From assembly GCA_036675585.1 (NCBI GenBank), contig JAKFES010000042.1:1-64000 (forward strand): a stretch of 64,000 nucleotides of DNA. The letters run 5' to 3'. The DNA comes from Zeimonas sp036675585. Lineage in GTDB: Bacteria > Pseudomonadota > Gammaproteobacteria > Burkholderiales > Burkholderiaceae_E. Both the position numbers and the translations under genes were made by a program. This document shows, one piece after another, positions 7,711 through 16,607 of the stretch. The notes beneath the pieces were generated by a model. It was not told the DNA's origin. It made no database searches and saw only the letters and a program-made list of their open reading frames with translations. Positions within the stretch are counted from its first letter, which is position 1, and each line of letters begins with the position of its first letter.

Positions 7711-8670
7711 GTGGCAAGGTTTGTGAACGTCGCGGCCGGCCAGCTCGGCCCGATCGCACGAAACGAATCCAGAACCGAAGTCGTCGCGCGCCTGAAGAAC
7801 CTGATGCGCAGCGCGCACGCGATGGGATGCGATCTCATCGTCTATCCCGAGCTCGCGCTGACGACGTTCTTCCCCCGCTGGTACATCGAAGACCAGGCCG
7901 AAGTCGACCGCTTCTTCGAGCGCGAGATGCCGGGGCCGGAAACGCGATCGCTGTTCGATCTCTCGCGCGAACTCGGCATCGGTTTCTGCCTCGGTTACGC
8001 CGAGCTCGCGGTCGAGGACGGGCGTACCCGCCGCTACAACACGTCGATCCTCGTCGATCGCAAGGGCGAGCTCGTCTCGCGCTATCGCAAGGTGCACCTG
8101 CCGGGCCACGCCGAGCACGAACCGTGGCGCCGTTTCCAGCATCTGGAGAAGCGCTATTTCGAACCCGGGCCGGGCTTCGGCGTCGCCCGGGCGTTCGACG
8201 GCGTGATCGGGATGGCGATCTGCAACGACCGCCGCTGGCCCGAGACCTACCGCGTGATGGGACTGCAGGGCGTCGAGATGGTGCTCATCGGCTACAACAC
8301 GCCGGTCCACAACCCGCCGGCGCCCGAGCACGACGACCTGTCGCTGTTCCACAACCAGCTCGTCATGCAGGCCGGCGCGTACCAGAACGGAACCTGGGTC
8401 GTCGGCGTCGCGAAAGCGGGCGTCGAGGAAGGCGTCGACCAGATCGGCGGCAGCTGCATCGTCGCGCCCTCGGGCGAGATCGCGGCGTCGTGCACGACCA
8501 AGGGCGACGAGATCTGCGTCGCCCGATGCGACCTCGATCTGTGCGAGTCGTACAAGCGCACCACGTTCAATTTCGATGTCCATCGCCAACCCCATGCGTA
8601 CGACCTGATCGTCGAACGCCGGGGCGAAAGCCTCATGGCCGACGGAACACCCGTTCCGGGCCATTCCTGA
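7711..8670 (+). CDS. N-carbamoyl-D-amino acid hydrolase (nitrilase superfamily)
   Basis: Carbon-nitrogen hydrolase of 319 residues from the GTG at 7711, preceded by AGGAG at 7701-7705. The catalytic triad can be placed: Glu47 in YPELALTTFFPRWY, Lys127 in YRKVHLPGHAEHEP and Cys171 in MAICNDRRWPE, almost the same numbering as the known D-carbamoylase (E47, K127, C172). It would hydrolyse an N-carbamoyl group to the free amine, CO2 and ammonia. Having a second, unrelated carbamoylase next to the M20 enzyme suggests a substrate with two carbamoyl groups or both stereochemistries. The D-specific name comes from the family; the real substrate is not known. Confidence 0.88.
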   Translation: MARFVNVAAGQLGPIARNESRTEVVARLKNLMRSAHAMGCDLIVYPELALTTFFPRWYIEDQAEVDRFFEREMPGPETRSLFDLSRELGIGFCLGYAELAVEDGRTRRYNTSILVDRKGELVSRYRKVHLPGHAEHEPWRRFQHLEKRYFEPGPGFGVARAFDGVIGMAICNDRRWPETYRVMGLQGVEMVLIGYNTPVHNPPAPEHDDLSLFHNQLVMQAGAYQNGTWVVGVAKAGVEEGVDQIGGSCIVAPSGEIAASCTTKGDEICVARCDLDLCESYKRTTFNFDVHRQPHAYDLIVERRGESLMADGTPVPGHS

Positions 8671-8715
8671 ACCCGGGCAACCGGGCCCATTCGAAAACCT
8701 TCCCCAGAAAGGAGC

Positions 8716-10320
8716 ATGACCATGCGGAGGAGATTCCTCGAACAGGTGCGACGCGCGGTACCGGCAGCCTTGCTGCTCGCCGCCGCGTTCGGCCCGATGG
8801 CGACGACAGCGGCCGAAGGGCCCAGCGTCGTCAAGATGATTCCGGGCGGCGACCTGAAGATCCTCGACCCGATCCAGAACCCGTCGTACATCACCCGCAA
8901 CCACGGGTACATGATCTACGACACGCTGTTCTCGCAGGATTCGAAAGGCGCGATCCAGCCGCAGATGGTCGACACGCACACCGTGTCGCCCGACGGCAAG
9001 ACCTACACGTTCACGCTGCGCACGGACCTGAAGTGGCACGACGGCGCGCCGGTGACGGCGGCCGATTGCGTCGCTTCGATCAAGCGCTGGGGTGCGCGCG
9101 ACGTGTCGGGCCGGCTGCTGATGGCCGCGACGGCATCGATCGACGCGGTCGATGCGCGGACCTTCACGCTCACGCTCAAGGAGCCGTTCGGCCTGGTGCT
9201 CGAGTCGCTCGGCAAGCCGTCGTCGAACGTGCCGTTCATGATGCCCGAGCGCGTCGCGAAGACCGATCCCACGCAGCAGATCACCGACACCACCGGGTCG
9301 GGCCCCTTCGTGTTCAAGAAGGACGAATGGGTTCCCGGCAACAAGGTCGTGTACGTGAAGAACCCGAACTACAAGCCGCGCAGCGAACCGGCCGACGGGC
9401 TCGCCGGCGGCAAGGTGGTCAAGGTCGACCGCGTCGAGTGGATCTACATCCCCGACCAGAACACGGCGCTCGCGGCGTTCAACAACGGTGAAGTCGACAT
9501 CTTCGAATTGCCGCAGGCCGATTTCATCGCCACGCTCGAGAAGGCCGCCAACGTGAAGCTGGCCGCCGACCCGCTCGGCAGCCAGGGCTGGCTGCGCCCG
9601 AACCACCTGCATCCGCCGTTCGACAACCCGAAGGCGCGCCAGGCGCTCGTGCACATGGTGAACCAGGAGGAATACCTGGCCGCCGCGGGCTTCCCCGAGA
9701 AATACCGGCTGAAGAACTGCGCGGCCTACTTCATGTGCGGCGCGCCGAACGCCACCGATGCGGGCGGCGAGGCGGTGCTGGCCGGGCAGAACCTGGAGAA
9801 GGCGCGCCAGCTGATGAAGGAGGCCGGCTACAAGGGCGAGAAGATCGTCGTCCTCACGCCGAGCGATCCTCCGGTGCAGGCGGCAGCCGCGATGGTCACC
9901 GTGCAGAACCTGAAGAAGATCGGCCTGAACGTCGAGGCGCAGGCGATGGACTGGAGCACGCTGCTCGGGCGCCGCGCCAAGAAGGAAGCGCCCGACAAGG
10001 GCGGCTGGCACATCTTCCACACCTACTCGGTCGGCTTCGACGTCATGTCGCCGGTGGTCAACGCGTACATCCAGGGCTCGTGCGAAGCCGCGCCGGCCGG
10101 ATGGCCGTGCGACGCCGAGCTCGAGAAGCTGCGCATGGACTGGGCGCGCGAAACCGACGCATCGCGCCGGATGAAGATCACCGAGGCGATCCAGAAGCGC
10201 GCCTACGAGTTCGTTCCGTACGTGAACTTCGGCCAGTTCTTCCAGCCGATGGCGTATCGCGCCGAGCTCAAGGGGCTGCTCAGCGTGGGCATCCCCGTGA
10301 TGTGGAACGTCGAGAAGTAA
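8716..10320 (+). CDS. ABC transporter substrate-binding protein, peptide/opine family 5
   Basis: Periplasmic solute receptor of 534 residues. It has an Arg-rich start, a hydrophobic signal segment (about 14-34; AALLLAAAFGPMATTAAEG) and the family-5 body with YMIYDTLFSQDSKG near the N terminus and WHDGAPVTAADCVASIKRW, the usual SBP_bac_5 signature. An AAAGGAG ribosome site precedes ATG 8716. It binds the compound imported by the two permeases and two ATPases encoded directly downstream. Family members take peptides, nickel, opines or similar zwitterions; in this operon a ureido amino acid is a plausible ligand. Confidence 0.92.
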   Translation: MTMRRRFLEQVRRAVPAALLLAAAFGPMATTAAEGPSVVKMIPGGDLKILDPIQNPSYITRNHGYMIYDTLFSQDSKGAIQPQMVDTHTVSPDGKTYTFTLRTDLKWHDGAPVTAADCVASIKRWGARDVSGRLLMAATASIDAVDARTFTLTLKEPFGLVLESLGKPSSNVPFMMPERVAKTDPTQQITDTTGSGPFVFKKDEWVPGNKVVYVKNPNYKPRSEPADGLAGGKVVKVDRVEWIYIPDQNTALAAFNNGEVDIFELPQADFIATLEKAANVKLAADPLGSQGWLRPNHLHPPFDNPKARQALVHMVNQEEYLAAAGFPEKYRLKNCAAYFMCGAPNATDAGGEAVLAGQNLEKARQLMKEAGYKGEKIVVLTPSDPPVQAAAAMVTVQNLKKIGLNVEAQAMDWSTLLGRRAKKEAPDKGGWHIFHTYSVGFDVMSPVVNAYIQGSCEAAPAGWPCDAELEKLRMDWARETDASRRMKITEAIQKRAYEFVPYVNFGQFFQPMAYRAELKGLLSVGIPVMWNVEK

Positions 10321-10442
10321 TCGGGAACGCACCGAGAAGCAAGCGAAGAACGGCCCGCTCGTGCGCCCCGGCGCGCGGGCGGGTCCGCCCAACCCGGACC
10401 CCGACGACCACCGGCCGCCGGCGCCCCGACAAGACCCCCCGC

Positions 10443-11381
10443 ATGTCGTACGTCATCAAGCGCATCCTCGCCGCGATCCCGGTCCTCGCGATCGTCGCGG
10501 TGATCGTCTTCCTGCTGCTGCACCTCAGTCCCGGGGACCCGGCCGCGATCATCGCCGGCGATACGGCCACCAGCGCAGACATCGAGCGGATCCGCCAGCA
10601 ACTCGGCCTGAACCGGCCGCTGCCCGAGCAGTTCGTCGGCTGGCTCTGGCGCGTGCTGCACGGCGACCTCGGCGTATCCGTTTTCACCGGACTGCCGGTG
10701 ACGACGATGATCGCGCAGCGCATCGAACCGACGCTGTGGATCACGTTCCTCACGATCGGCGTCGCCGTCGTGCTCGCCGTGCCGATGGGCGTGCTCGCCG
10801 CGTGGAAGGCCGGCACCTGGATCGACCACGCGATCATGGCGCTCGCCGTGCTGGCGTTCTCGCTGCCGGTGTTCCTGATCGGCTACCTGCTGATGTTCGG
10901 CTTCGCCATCCAGTGGCCGCTGCTGCCGGTGCAGGGATTCCGCAGCCTGTCCGAAGGCTTCGTGCCGTTCATCCGGCACCTGATCCTGCCCACGCTGAGC
11001 GGCGGGCTGATCTACACGGCGCTGATCGCGCGGATGACGCGCGCGACGATGCTCGAAGTGCTCGGCGAGGACTACATCCGCACCGCTCGCGCGAAGGGCG
11101 TCGGCAACGTGCGCCTGCTGCTGCGCCACGGCCTGAAGAACGCCGCCGTGCCCGTCGTCACGACGATCGGGCTCGGTATCGCGCTGCTGCTCGGCGGGGT
11201 GATCGTCACCGAGAGCGTGTTCGCGATCCCCGGCATCGGCCGACTCACCGTCGACTCGGTCCTGCGCCGCGACTATCCGGTCATCCAGGGCGTGGTCCTG
11301 GTGACTTCGGCGGTCTACGTCTTCATCAACCTCGTGATCGACCTGCTCTACACGGTGTTCGATCCCCGCATCCGGTATTGA
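10443..11381 (+). CDS. ABC transporter permease, DppB-like
   Basis: Inner-membrane permease of 312 residues with about six membrane segments. It starts MSYVIKRILAAIPVLAIVAV and has PGDPAAIIAG in the first periplasmic loop, both standard for DppB/OppB. The EAA coupling loop is EDYIRTARAKGVGNVRLLLRHGL, and it ends LLYTVFDPRIRY, the family's conserved terminus. It lies 122 bases after the binding-protein gene; that gap shows no distinct promoter or terminator. It forms the channel with the DppC-like protein encoded 11 bases downstream. Confidence 0.93.
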   Translation: MSYVIKRILAAIPVLAIVAVIVFLLLHLSPGDPAAIIAGDTATSADIERIRQQLGLNRPLPEQFVGWLWRVLHGDLGVSVFTGLPVTTMIAQRIEPTLWITFLTIGVAVVLAVPMGVLAAWKAGTWIDHAIMALAVLAFSLPVFLIGYLLMFGFAIQWPLLPVQGFRSLSEGFVPFIRHLILPTLSGGLIYTALIARMTRATMLEVLGEDYIRTARAKGVGNVRLLLRHGLKNAAVPVVTTIGLGIALLLGGVIVTESVFAIPGIGRLTVDSVLRRDYPVIQGVVLVTSAVYVFINLVIDLLYTVFDPRIRY

Positions 11382-11392
11382 GAGCGCTCGTC

Positions 11393-12274
11393 ATGGAAGC
11401 AACTGTCGATCGACTCGCCGGCCGGCTCGAATCCGCCCGCCGCCGGCCGTGGCTGGCTTTCGTGCGCCGGCACCCGCTGCTCGCCGCAGGCGGCGTGCTG
11501 CTGCTGCTCGTCGCCGCGGCCTCGCTCGCCGCGCCGTGGCTGGCCACGCACGACCCGACCGAGATGAACGCGCTGCAACGGCTCAAGCCGCCGTCGGCCG
11601 CGCACTGGTTCGGCACCGACGCGCTCGGGCGCGACGTGTTCTCGCGCACGCTGTGGGGCGGCCGGGTGTCGCTGATCGTCGGCATCAGCGTCGCGCTGCT
11701 CGCCACGACGATCGGCGTGCTGATCGGCATGATCGCCGGCTTCAGTCGCTGGGCCGATGCGATCGTCATGCGCTTCATGGACGGCATGATGGCGATTCCC
11801 GGAATCCTGCTCGCCGTGGCGCTGATGACGCTCACGCGGGCGAGCATCGAGACCGTCGTGCTCGCGATCACGGTGCCGGAGATTCCCCGCGTCGTGCGGC
11901 TGGTGCGCTCGCTCGTGCTGACCATCCGCGAGCAGCCGTACGTGCAGGCGGCCGAGGCGATCGGCACGCGCTTTCACGCGATCCTGCTGCGCCACGTGCT
12001 GCCCAACACGGTGACGCCGCTGATCGTCCAGGCGACGTTCATCTGCGCGTCGGCCGTGATCTTCGAGGCGTACCTGAGCTTCCTCGGCGCCGGAACGCCG
12101 CCCGAGATCCCGAGCTGGGGAAACATGATGGCCGAAGGCCGCTCCGTCGTTCAGCTCGCCTTCGGCATCATCCTGTTTCCGGGAATCTTCCTCGGACTGA
12201 CGGTGCTTTCGATCAACCTGCTCGGCGACGGTCTGCGCGACATGCTCGATCCGAAGATCGCCCGCCGCCTCTGA
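11393..12274 (+). CDS. ABC transporter permease, DppC-like
   Basis: Inner-membrane permease of 293 residues. Residues 1-25 are cytoplasmic (N_OppC region), then a first membrane helix (HPLLAAGGVLLLLVAAASLA), the HWFGTDALGRDVFSRTLWGGRVSL motif diagnostic for DppC/OppC, and five further helices. The EAA coupling loop is VQAAEAIGTRFHAILLRHVLPN and the end is LGDGLRDMLDPKIARRL. It pairs with the DppB-like permease. Confidence 0.93.
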   Translation: MEATVDRLAGRLESARRRPWLAFVRRHPLLAAGGVLLLLVAAASLAAPWLATHDPTEMNALQRLKPPSAAHWFGTDALGRDVFSRTLWGGRVSLIVGISVALLATTIGVLIGMIAGFSRWADAIVMRFMDGMMAIPGILLAVALMTLTRASIETVVLAITVPEIPRVVRLVRSLVLTIREQPYVQAAEAIGTRFHAILLRHVLPNTVTPLIVQATFICASAVIFEAYLSFLGAGTPPEIPSWGNMMAEGRSVVQLAFGIILFPGIFLGLTVLSINLLGDGLRDMLDPKIARRL

Positions 12275-12284
12275 GGCCGCCGCC

Positions 12285-13307
12285 GTGTCCATCGAAACGA
12301 AGCTTCCCGTCGCGCGCGAGCCGGTGCTCGAGATCGACGATCTGAAGGTGTACTTCGCCACCCGCGACGGAATCGTTCGCGCGGTCGACGGCGTCTCGTA
12401 CACGCTGCACGCCGGCGAAACACTCGGCGTCGTCGGCGAGTCGGGGTGCGGCAAGAGCGTCACCGCGATGTCGGTGCTGCGGCTGCTGCCCTCGCCGCCG
12501 GCGGTCGTCGCCGGCGGCGCGATCCGCTACCGCGGCACCGACCTGCTCGGCGTGCCGGAAGAACGGATGCGCAGCATCCGCGGCAACGAGATCTCGATGA
12601 TCTTCCAGGATCCGATGACGTCGTTGAATCCGGTCCTGACCATCGGAGAGCAGATCGCCGAGTCGGTACGGCTGCACCAGAACCTGGGCAAGCGTGCGGC
12701 GCGCGAGCGCGCCGTCGAGATGCTGAACCTCGTCAACATCCCCGAGCCGAAACGCCGCGCCGACGAGTACCCGCACCAGTTCTCCGGCGGGATGCGACAG
12801 CGCGCGATGATCGGGCTCGCCCTCGCGTGCAACCCGAAGGTGCTGATCGCCGACGAGCCGACGACGGCGCTCGACGTGACGATCCAGGCGCAGATCATCG
12901 AGCTGATGCAGAAGCTCGAGGCCGAGCTCGGGACCGCGATCGTGATGATCACGCACGACCTGGGCGTCGTCGCCGAGGTCTGCGAGCGCGTCGTCGTGAT
13001 GTACGCCGGGCGCAAGGTCGAGGAGGCGCCCGTCGGGCGGCTGTTCGCGTCGCCGCTGCACCCGTACACGCGCGGGCTGCTCGCGTCGATGCCCCGGCTC
13101 TCCGACGGCGACGAGCGACCCCGGGTGCGCGGGCGCCTCGCCGAGATTCCCGGGATGGTGCCGTCGCTGAAGACCGAGGCGCGCGGATGCCAGTTCGCGC
13201 CGCGCTGCCCGCTCGCGCGCCCGCACTGCGAGCAAGCCGCGCCGCCGCTCGAGCCGCACGGCGACGGGCACTGGGTGGCGTGCTGGGAAACGGAAAGGAG
13301 CGCTTGA
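12285..13307 (+). CDS. ABC transporter ATP-binding protein, DppD-like
   Basis: Cytoplasmic ATPase of 340 residues from a GTG at 12285. Walker A is GESGCGKS (about residues 49-56), the signature is FSGGMRQRAMIGLALA, and Walker B with D-loop is VLIADEPTTALDVT; the switch histidine lies in MITHDLGVVAEVC. The C-terminal oligopeptide-transporter extension contains CQFAPRCPLARPHC. The stop overlaps the ATG of the partner ATPase (TGATG), so the two are translated together. Confidence 0.93.
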   Translation: MSIETKLPVAREPVLEIDDLKVYFATRDGIVRAVDGVSYTLHAGETLGVVGESGCGKSVTAMSVLRLLPSPPAVVAGGAIRYRGTDLLGVPEERMRSIRGNEISMIFQDPMTSLNPVLTIGEQIAESVRLHQNLGKRAARERAVEMLNLVNIPEPKRRADEYPHQFSGGMRQRAMIGLALACNPKVLIADEPTTALDVTIQAQIIELMQKLEAELGTAIVMITHDLGVVAEVCERVVVMYAGRKVEEAPVGRLFASPLHPYTRGLLASMPRLSDGDERPRVRGRLAEIPGMVPSLKTEARGCQFAPRCPLARPHCEQAAPPLEPHGDGHWVACWETERSA

Positions 13308-14302
13308 TGCGAACGGCCAACGACGGGATCGCAGCAGCCGGTGCGCCGCTGCTGCAAGTGCGCGATCTGAAGAAGTACTACGCGGCCGGCGGCGGCGTGC
13401 TGGGCAGCGCGCGCCGGTACGTGCATGCGGTCGACGGCATCTCGTTCACCCTCGATCGCGCGAGCACGCTGGGCATCGTCGGCGAATCGGGTTGCGGCAA
13501 GTCGACGGCCGCCAAGACGATCATGCGGCTGATCGAGCCGAGCGGCGGCCAGGTGCTGCTCGACGGCGTCGACGTGACCGCGATGCCCGCAAGCCGCTTT
13601 CGCGCGTACCGGCGCCAGATCCAGATCGTGTTCCAGGATCCGTACGCGTCGTTGAACCCGCGCATGCGCGCCGGCGCGATCGTCGCCGAACCGCTGCGCA
13701 ATTTCGGGTTCTCGCGCTCGGATCGGCACGCGCGGGCGCGCGCGCTGTTCGATCGCGTCGGGCTGCACCGCGATGCGATGGACAAGTTCCCGCACGAGTT
13801 CTCGGGCGGACAGCGGCAGCGGCTGGGCATCGCGCGCGCGCTTGCGCTCGAGCCGAAGCTGATCGTCTGCGACGAGCCGGTTTCGGCGCTCGACGTCTCG
13901 ATCCAGGCGCAGGTCATCAATCTGCTGATCGACCTGCAGAAGGATCTCGGGATCTCGTACCTGTTCGTCGCGCACGACCTCGCCGTCGTGCGCCACATCA
14001 GCGACCGGGTCGCCGTGATGTACCTCGGTCGCATCGTCGAAGCCGGCACGGCCGATGCGCTGTTCGCCGACCCGCGGCATCCGTACACGCGCGCGCTGCT
14101 CTCGGCGGTGCCGCGGCCCGAGCCGGGCCGCCGCAGCGGGCGCATCGTCCTGAAGGGCGACGTCCCCAGCCCGTTGTCGCCGCCATCGGGCTGCCACTTC
14201 CACACCCGGTGCGCGCACGCCACCGAGCGCTGCACGCGCGAAGCGCCGCAGTTGCGCGACACCGGCGCGGAGCACCGGGTCGCGTGCCATTTCGATCTGT
14301 AG
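13307..14302 (+). CDS. ABC transporter ATP-binding protein, DppF-like
   Basis: Second ATPase of the importer, 331 residues. Walker A GESGCGKST, Q-loop QIVFQDPYASLNPRMR, signature FSGGQRQRLGIARAL, Walker B LIVCDEPVSALDVS, switch His in FVAHDLAVVRHIS. C-terminal GCHFHTRCAHATERC motif as in DppF/OppF. It is the last gene of the nine-gene operon and ends six bases before the stop codon of the convergent priA gene, with no obvious terminator between. Confidence 0.93.
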   Translation: MRTANDGIAAAGAPLLQVRDLKKYYAAGGGVLGSARRYVHAVDGISFTLDRASTLGIVGESGCGKSTAAKTIMRLIEPSGGQVLLDGVDVTAMPASRFRAYRRQIQIVFQDPYASLNPRMRAGAIVAEPLRNFGFSRSDRHARARALFDRVGLHRDAMDKFPHEFSGGQRQRLGIARALALEPKLIVCDEPVSALDVSIQAQVINLLIDLQKDLGISYLFVAHDLAVVRHISDRVAVMYLGRIVEAGTADALFADPRHPYTRALLSAVPRPEPGRRSGRIVLKGDVPSPLSPPSGCHFHTRCAHATERCTREAPQLRDTGAEHRVACHFDL

Positions 14303-14308
14303 CGCCGG

Positions 14309-16444
14309 TCAGATTTCGAGCGGATCGACGTCGAGTTGCCAGTTCACGCGCGCGGGCAGCGCGCGCAGGCACGGCAACCACGTCTGCAGGAACCGGTGCA
14401 GGTCGTTGCGGCGCCTCGCCTCGACCAGCAATTGCGCGCGCTCGCGCCCCTGCAACCGGCTCATCGACATCGGCACGGCATCGAACAGCGTCACGTCGCC
14501 ATCGCGCGCGGGATCGAGCCCGGCGCGACGCGCCTGCGAAAGGAAGGCCAGCGCATCGGCCAGCACTTTCGCTTCGGCGCGCAGCATCGCCTGATGCCGG
14601 TACGGCGGCAGCCCGACTTCGCGCCGCTCGGCCAGTTGCGCGTCGGCGAAGCCCGCGAAGTCGTGCCGCGCGAGGAAAGCGAACAGCGGATGCCCCGGAA
14701 AGCGCGTCTGCACGAGCACGCGGCTCTCGGCGCCGCTGCGCCCCGCGCGCCCCGCCACCTGCATCAGCGTCGCGAACAGGCGCTCGGGCGCACGGAAGTC
14801 CGCCGAGAACAGGCCGGCGTCGGCGTCGAGCGCGACGACGAGCGTGAGGCGACGGAAATCGTGCCCCTTGGCGAGCATCTGCGTGCCGACGAGGAGGTCG
14901 ACTTCGCCCGCGTGCGCCGCGTCGAGCACGCGCTGCGCCGCGCCGCGCCGCCTCGCCACGTCGCGATCGAGCCGCGCGATGCGCCGCCCCGGGAACAACT
15001 CGGCGAGCCCCTCCTCGAGGCGCTGCGTGCCGCGGCCGAGCGCCTCGAGATCGACGTTGCCGCAATCCGGGCACGCACGCGGAACCGGCTGCTCGACCGC
15101 GCAGTGATGGCAGACCAGCCGGTAGCGCGAAGCGCCGGGCGCGCCGAGACGATGCAGCACGCGATACGCCGAGCAGTTCGTGCATCGGCTGAGCCAGCCG
15201 CAGGCCGCGCATGCGAGCACCGGCGCGTAGCCGCGCCGGTTGATGAAGACGAGCGCCTGCTCGGCCCGCCCCAGCGTGCACTCGATCGCCTCGACGACGG
15301 GCGCTGCGAGCTGATGACGCAGCGACTGGCCGCGCAGGTCGACGCACTCGACCGCCGGCAGCCGCGCCGCGCCGATCCGCTCGGGCAACGCGTGCATCGC
15401 GTAACGGCCGCGGCGAGCCGCGAACCACGTCTCGAGCGACGGCGTCGCCGAACCGAGCACGACCGGTATCGCGCGCTGCGAGCCGGCGACGATGGCGAGG
15501 TCGCGCGCGGAATACCGCACGCCTTCCTGCTGCTTGTACGAGGCATCGTGCTCCTCGTCGACGACGATCGCGGCGAGGTACGCCAGCGGCGCGAGCACGG
15601 CGAGCCGCGTGCCGAGCACGACGCGCGCGCGCCCCTCGACCGCGGCCAGCCAGTGCGCCGCTCGCTCGCCGTCGGCGAGGTCGCTGTGCAGCACGGCGAC
15701 GCGCTCGCCCGGAAAACGCGCGACGAGCTGCGCGAACAGCTGCGGCGTCAGCGCGATCTCGGGGACGAGCAGCAATACCTGTGCACGCGGGTCGCGGGCG
15801 AGCACTTCGGCCATCCAGCTCAGGTAGACCTCGGTCTTGCCACTGCCGGTGATTCCGTGCAGCAGGTGCACGGCGAAGCCTTCGGTCGTGCGCAGTCGCT
15901 CGAATGCGCGGCGCTGCGCGTCGTTCAACGGGGGCGGTTGCGTCGCCGCGAGCGCCGGCGGACACGCCTTCTCCCATCTCGCACGCGCACGCGAGAAGGG
16001 TGTGCCGCGCGTACCGCGCGCCGGCGCGAGCGCACGGAACAGCTTCGGAATCGCCGGCAACGCGACTTCGCCGATACCGCGGTGGTAATAGCGCGCGGCG
16101 AAGCGCACCAGATCGAGCCACGCGGCGGGCAGCACCGGCGCGTCGTCGAGCAGCACGCCCAGCGGCTTCACGCGCGCCGGATCGATCTCGCTGTGCGTGC
16201 TGTGCTCGACGACGAGTCCGATGCGCCGCCCCCGTCCCCACGGCACGACGGCCCAGGCGCCGACGGGAACGCTGCGCCCCGGACCGTGTTCCGGATCGCC
16301 GTCGCCATCGAGCGCGTAGTCGAAGAGCGATGTGCCGAGCTGCGAAGCGGGCACGTCGATTGCCACCCGCACGTACCGCGGCCGATCGGCGCGCCCGCTG
16401 CGCGCCGGTTCAGGCGACGCGGCCGCCCCGATCGCCGGACTCAT
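14309..16444 (-). CDS. priA: primosomal protein N' (replication restart helicase PriA)
   Basis: 3'-5' helicase that recognises stalled forks and reloads the replicative helicase. 711 residues. N-terminal 3'BD/winged-helix part (RVAIDVPASQLGTSLFDYAL), Walker A at about 197-204 (GITGSGKTEVY), DEEH box (VVDEEHDASYKQ). The zinc-binding insertion has paired cysteines (CAACGWLSRCTNC, CHHC, CPDCG), then helicase motif VLVGTQMLAKGHDF and QVAGRAGRSGAESRVLVQT. All expected motifs are intact. It lies convergent to the ABC operon and downstream of hemE on the same strand, with a 350-base upstream gap that holds a DnaA-box-containing inverted repeat. Confidence 0.96.
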   Translation of the reverse strand: MSPAIGAAASPEPARSGRADRPRYVRVAIDVPASQLGTSLFDYALDGDGDPEHGPGRSVPVGAWAVVPWGRGRRIGLVVEHSTHSEIDPARVKPLGVLLDDAPVLPAAWLDLVRFAARYYHRGIGEVALPAIPKLFRALAPARGTRGTPFSRARARWEKACPPALAATQPPPLNDAQRRAFERLRTTEGFAVHLLHGITGSGKTEVYLSWMAEVLARDPRAQVLLLVPEIALTPQLFAQLVARFPGERVAVLHSDLADGERAAHWLAAVEGRARVVLGTRLAVLAPLAYLAAIVVDEEHDASYKQQEGVRYSARDLAIVAGSQRAIPVVLGSATPSLETWFAARRGRYAMHALPERIGAARLPAVECVDLRGQSLRHQLAAPVVEAIECTLGRAEQALVFINRRGYAPVLACAACGWLSRCTNCSAYRVLHRLGAPGASRYRLVCHHCAVEQPVPRACPDCGNVDLEALGRGTQRLEEGLAELFPGRRIARLDRDVARRRGAAQRVLDAAHAGEVDLLVGTQMLAKGHDFRRLTLVVALDADAGLFSADFRAPERLFATLMQVAGRAGRSGAESRVLVQTRFPGHPLFAFLARHDFAGFADAQLAERREVGLPPYRHQAMLRAEAKVLADALAFLSQARRAGLDPARDGDVTLFDAVPMSMSRLQGRERAQLLVEARRRNDLHRFLQTWLPCLRALPARVNWQLDVDPLEI

Positions 16445-16502
16445 CAGACTTCGCTTTAACTTCGCCGGTTAACGGGCTGCCTACAAAGCGCTTTTCCGGG
16501 TC

Positions 16503-16533
16503 GTTCACAGAAGCTGTGGATAAAACTGTGAAC
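16503..16533. promoter_or_regulatory. inverted repeat around a perfect DnaA box, upstream of priA
   Basis: GTTCACAG at 16503-16510 and CTGTGAAC at 16526-16533 form a perfect 8-base inverted repeat. Between them, TGTGGATAA at 16515-16523 is the exact complement of the DnaA box TTATCCACA, and CACAG-AAG-CTGTG forms a second, nested dyad. The site is about 60-90 bases upstream of the priA start codon, where a regulator of priA would bind. DnaA binding is inferred from the 9-base match only. Confidence 0.45.
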
Positions 16534-16564
16534 AAAACGTCGATACCGTGCGCAAGAGCCCGTG

Positions 16565-16586
16565 AATCCACGCTTCCGCGTGGGTT
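16565..16586 (+). terminator. terminator-like hairpin with no plus-strand gene upstream
   Basis: AATCCACGC and GCGTGGGTT pair over nine bases (one G-T wobble) around TTCC; on the plus strand GCTCAATTTTT follows. This resembles an intrinsic terminator, but no plus-strand gene ends here. It could end a small RNA transcribed from the priA upstream region, or be a leader structure on the minus strand. Confidence 0.35.
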
Positions 16587-16607
16587 GCTCAATTTTTCAT
16601 CAAACTG

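Noticed and set aside
7690..10392. 900-residue minus-strand open frame over the carbamoylase and receptor genes
   Set aside because: It is antisense to genes with clear motifs; the product is rich in Arg/Asp/His/Leu runs typical of reversed GC-rich code and has no domain.
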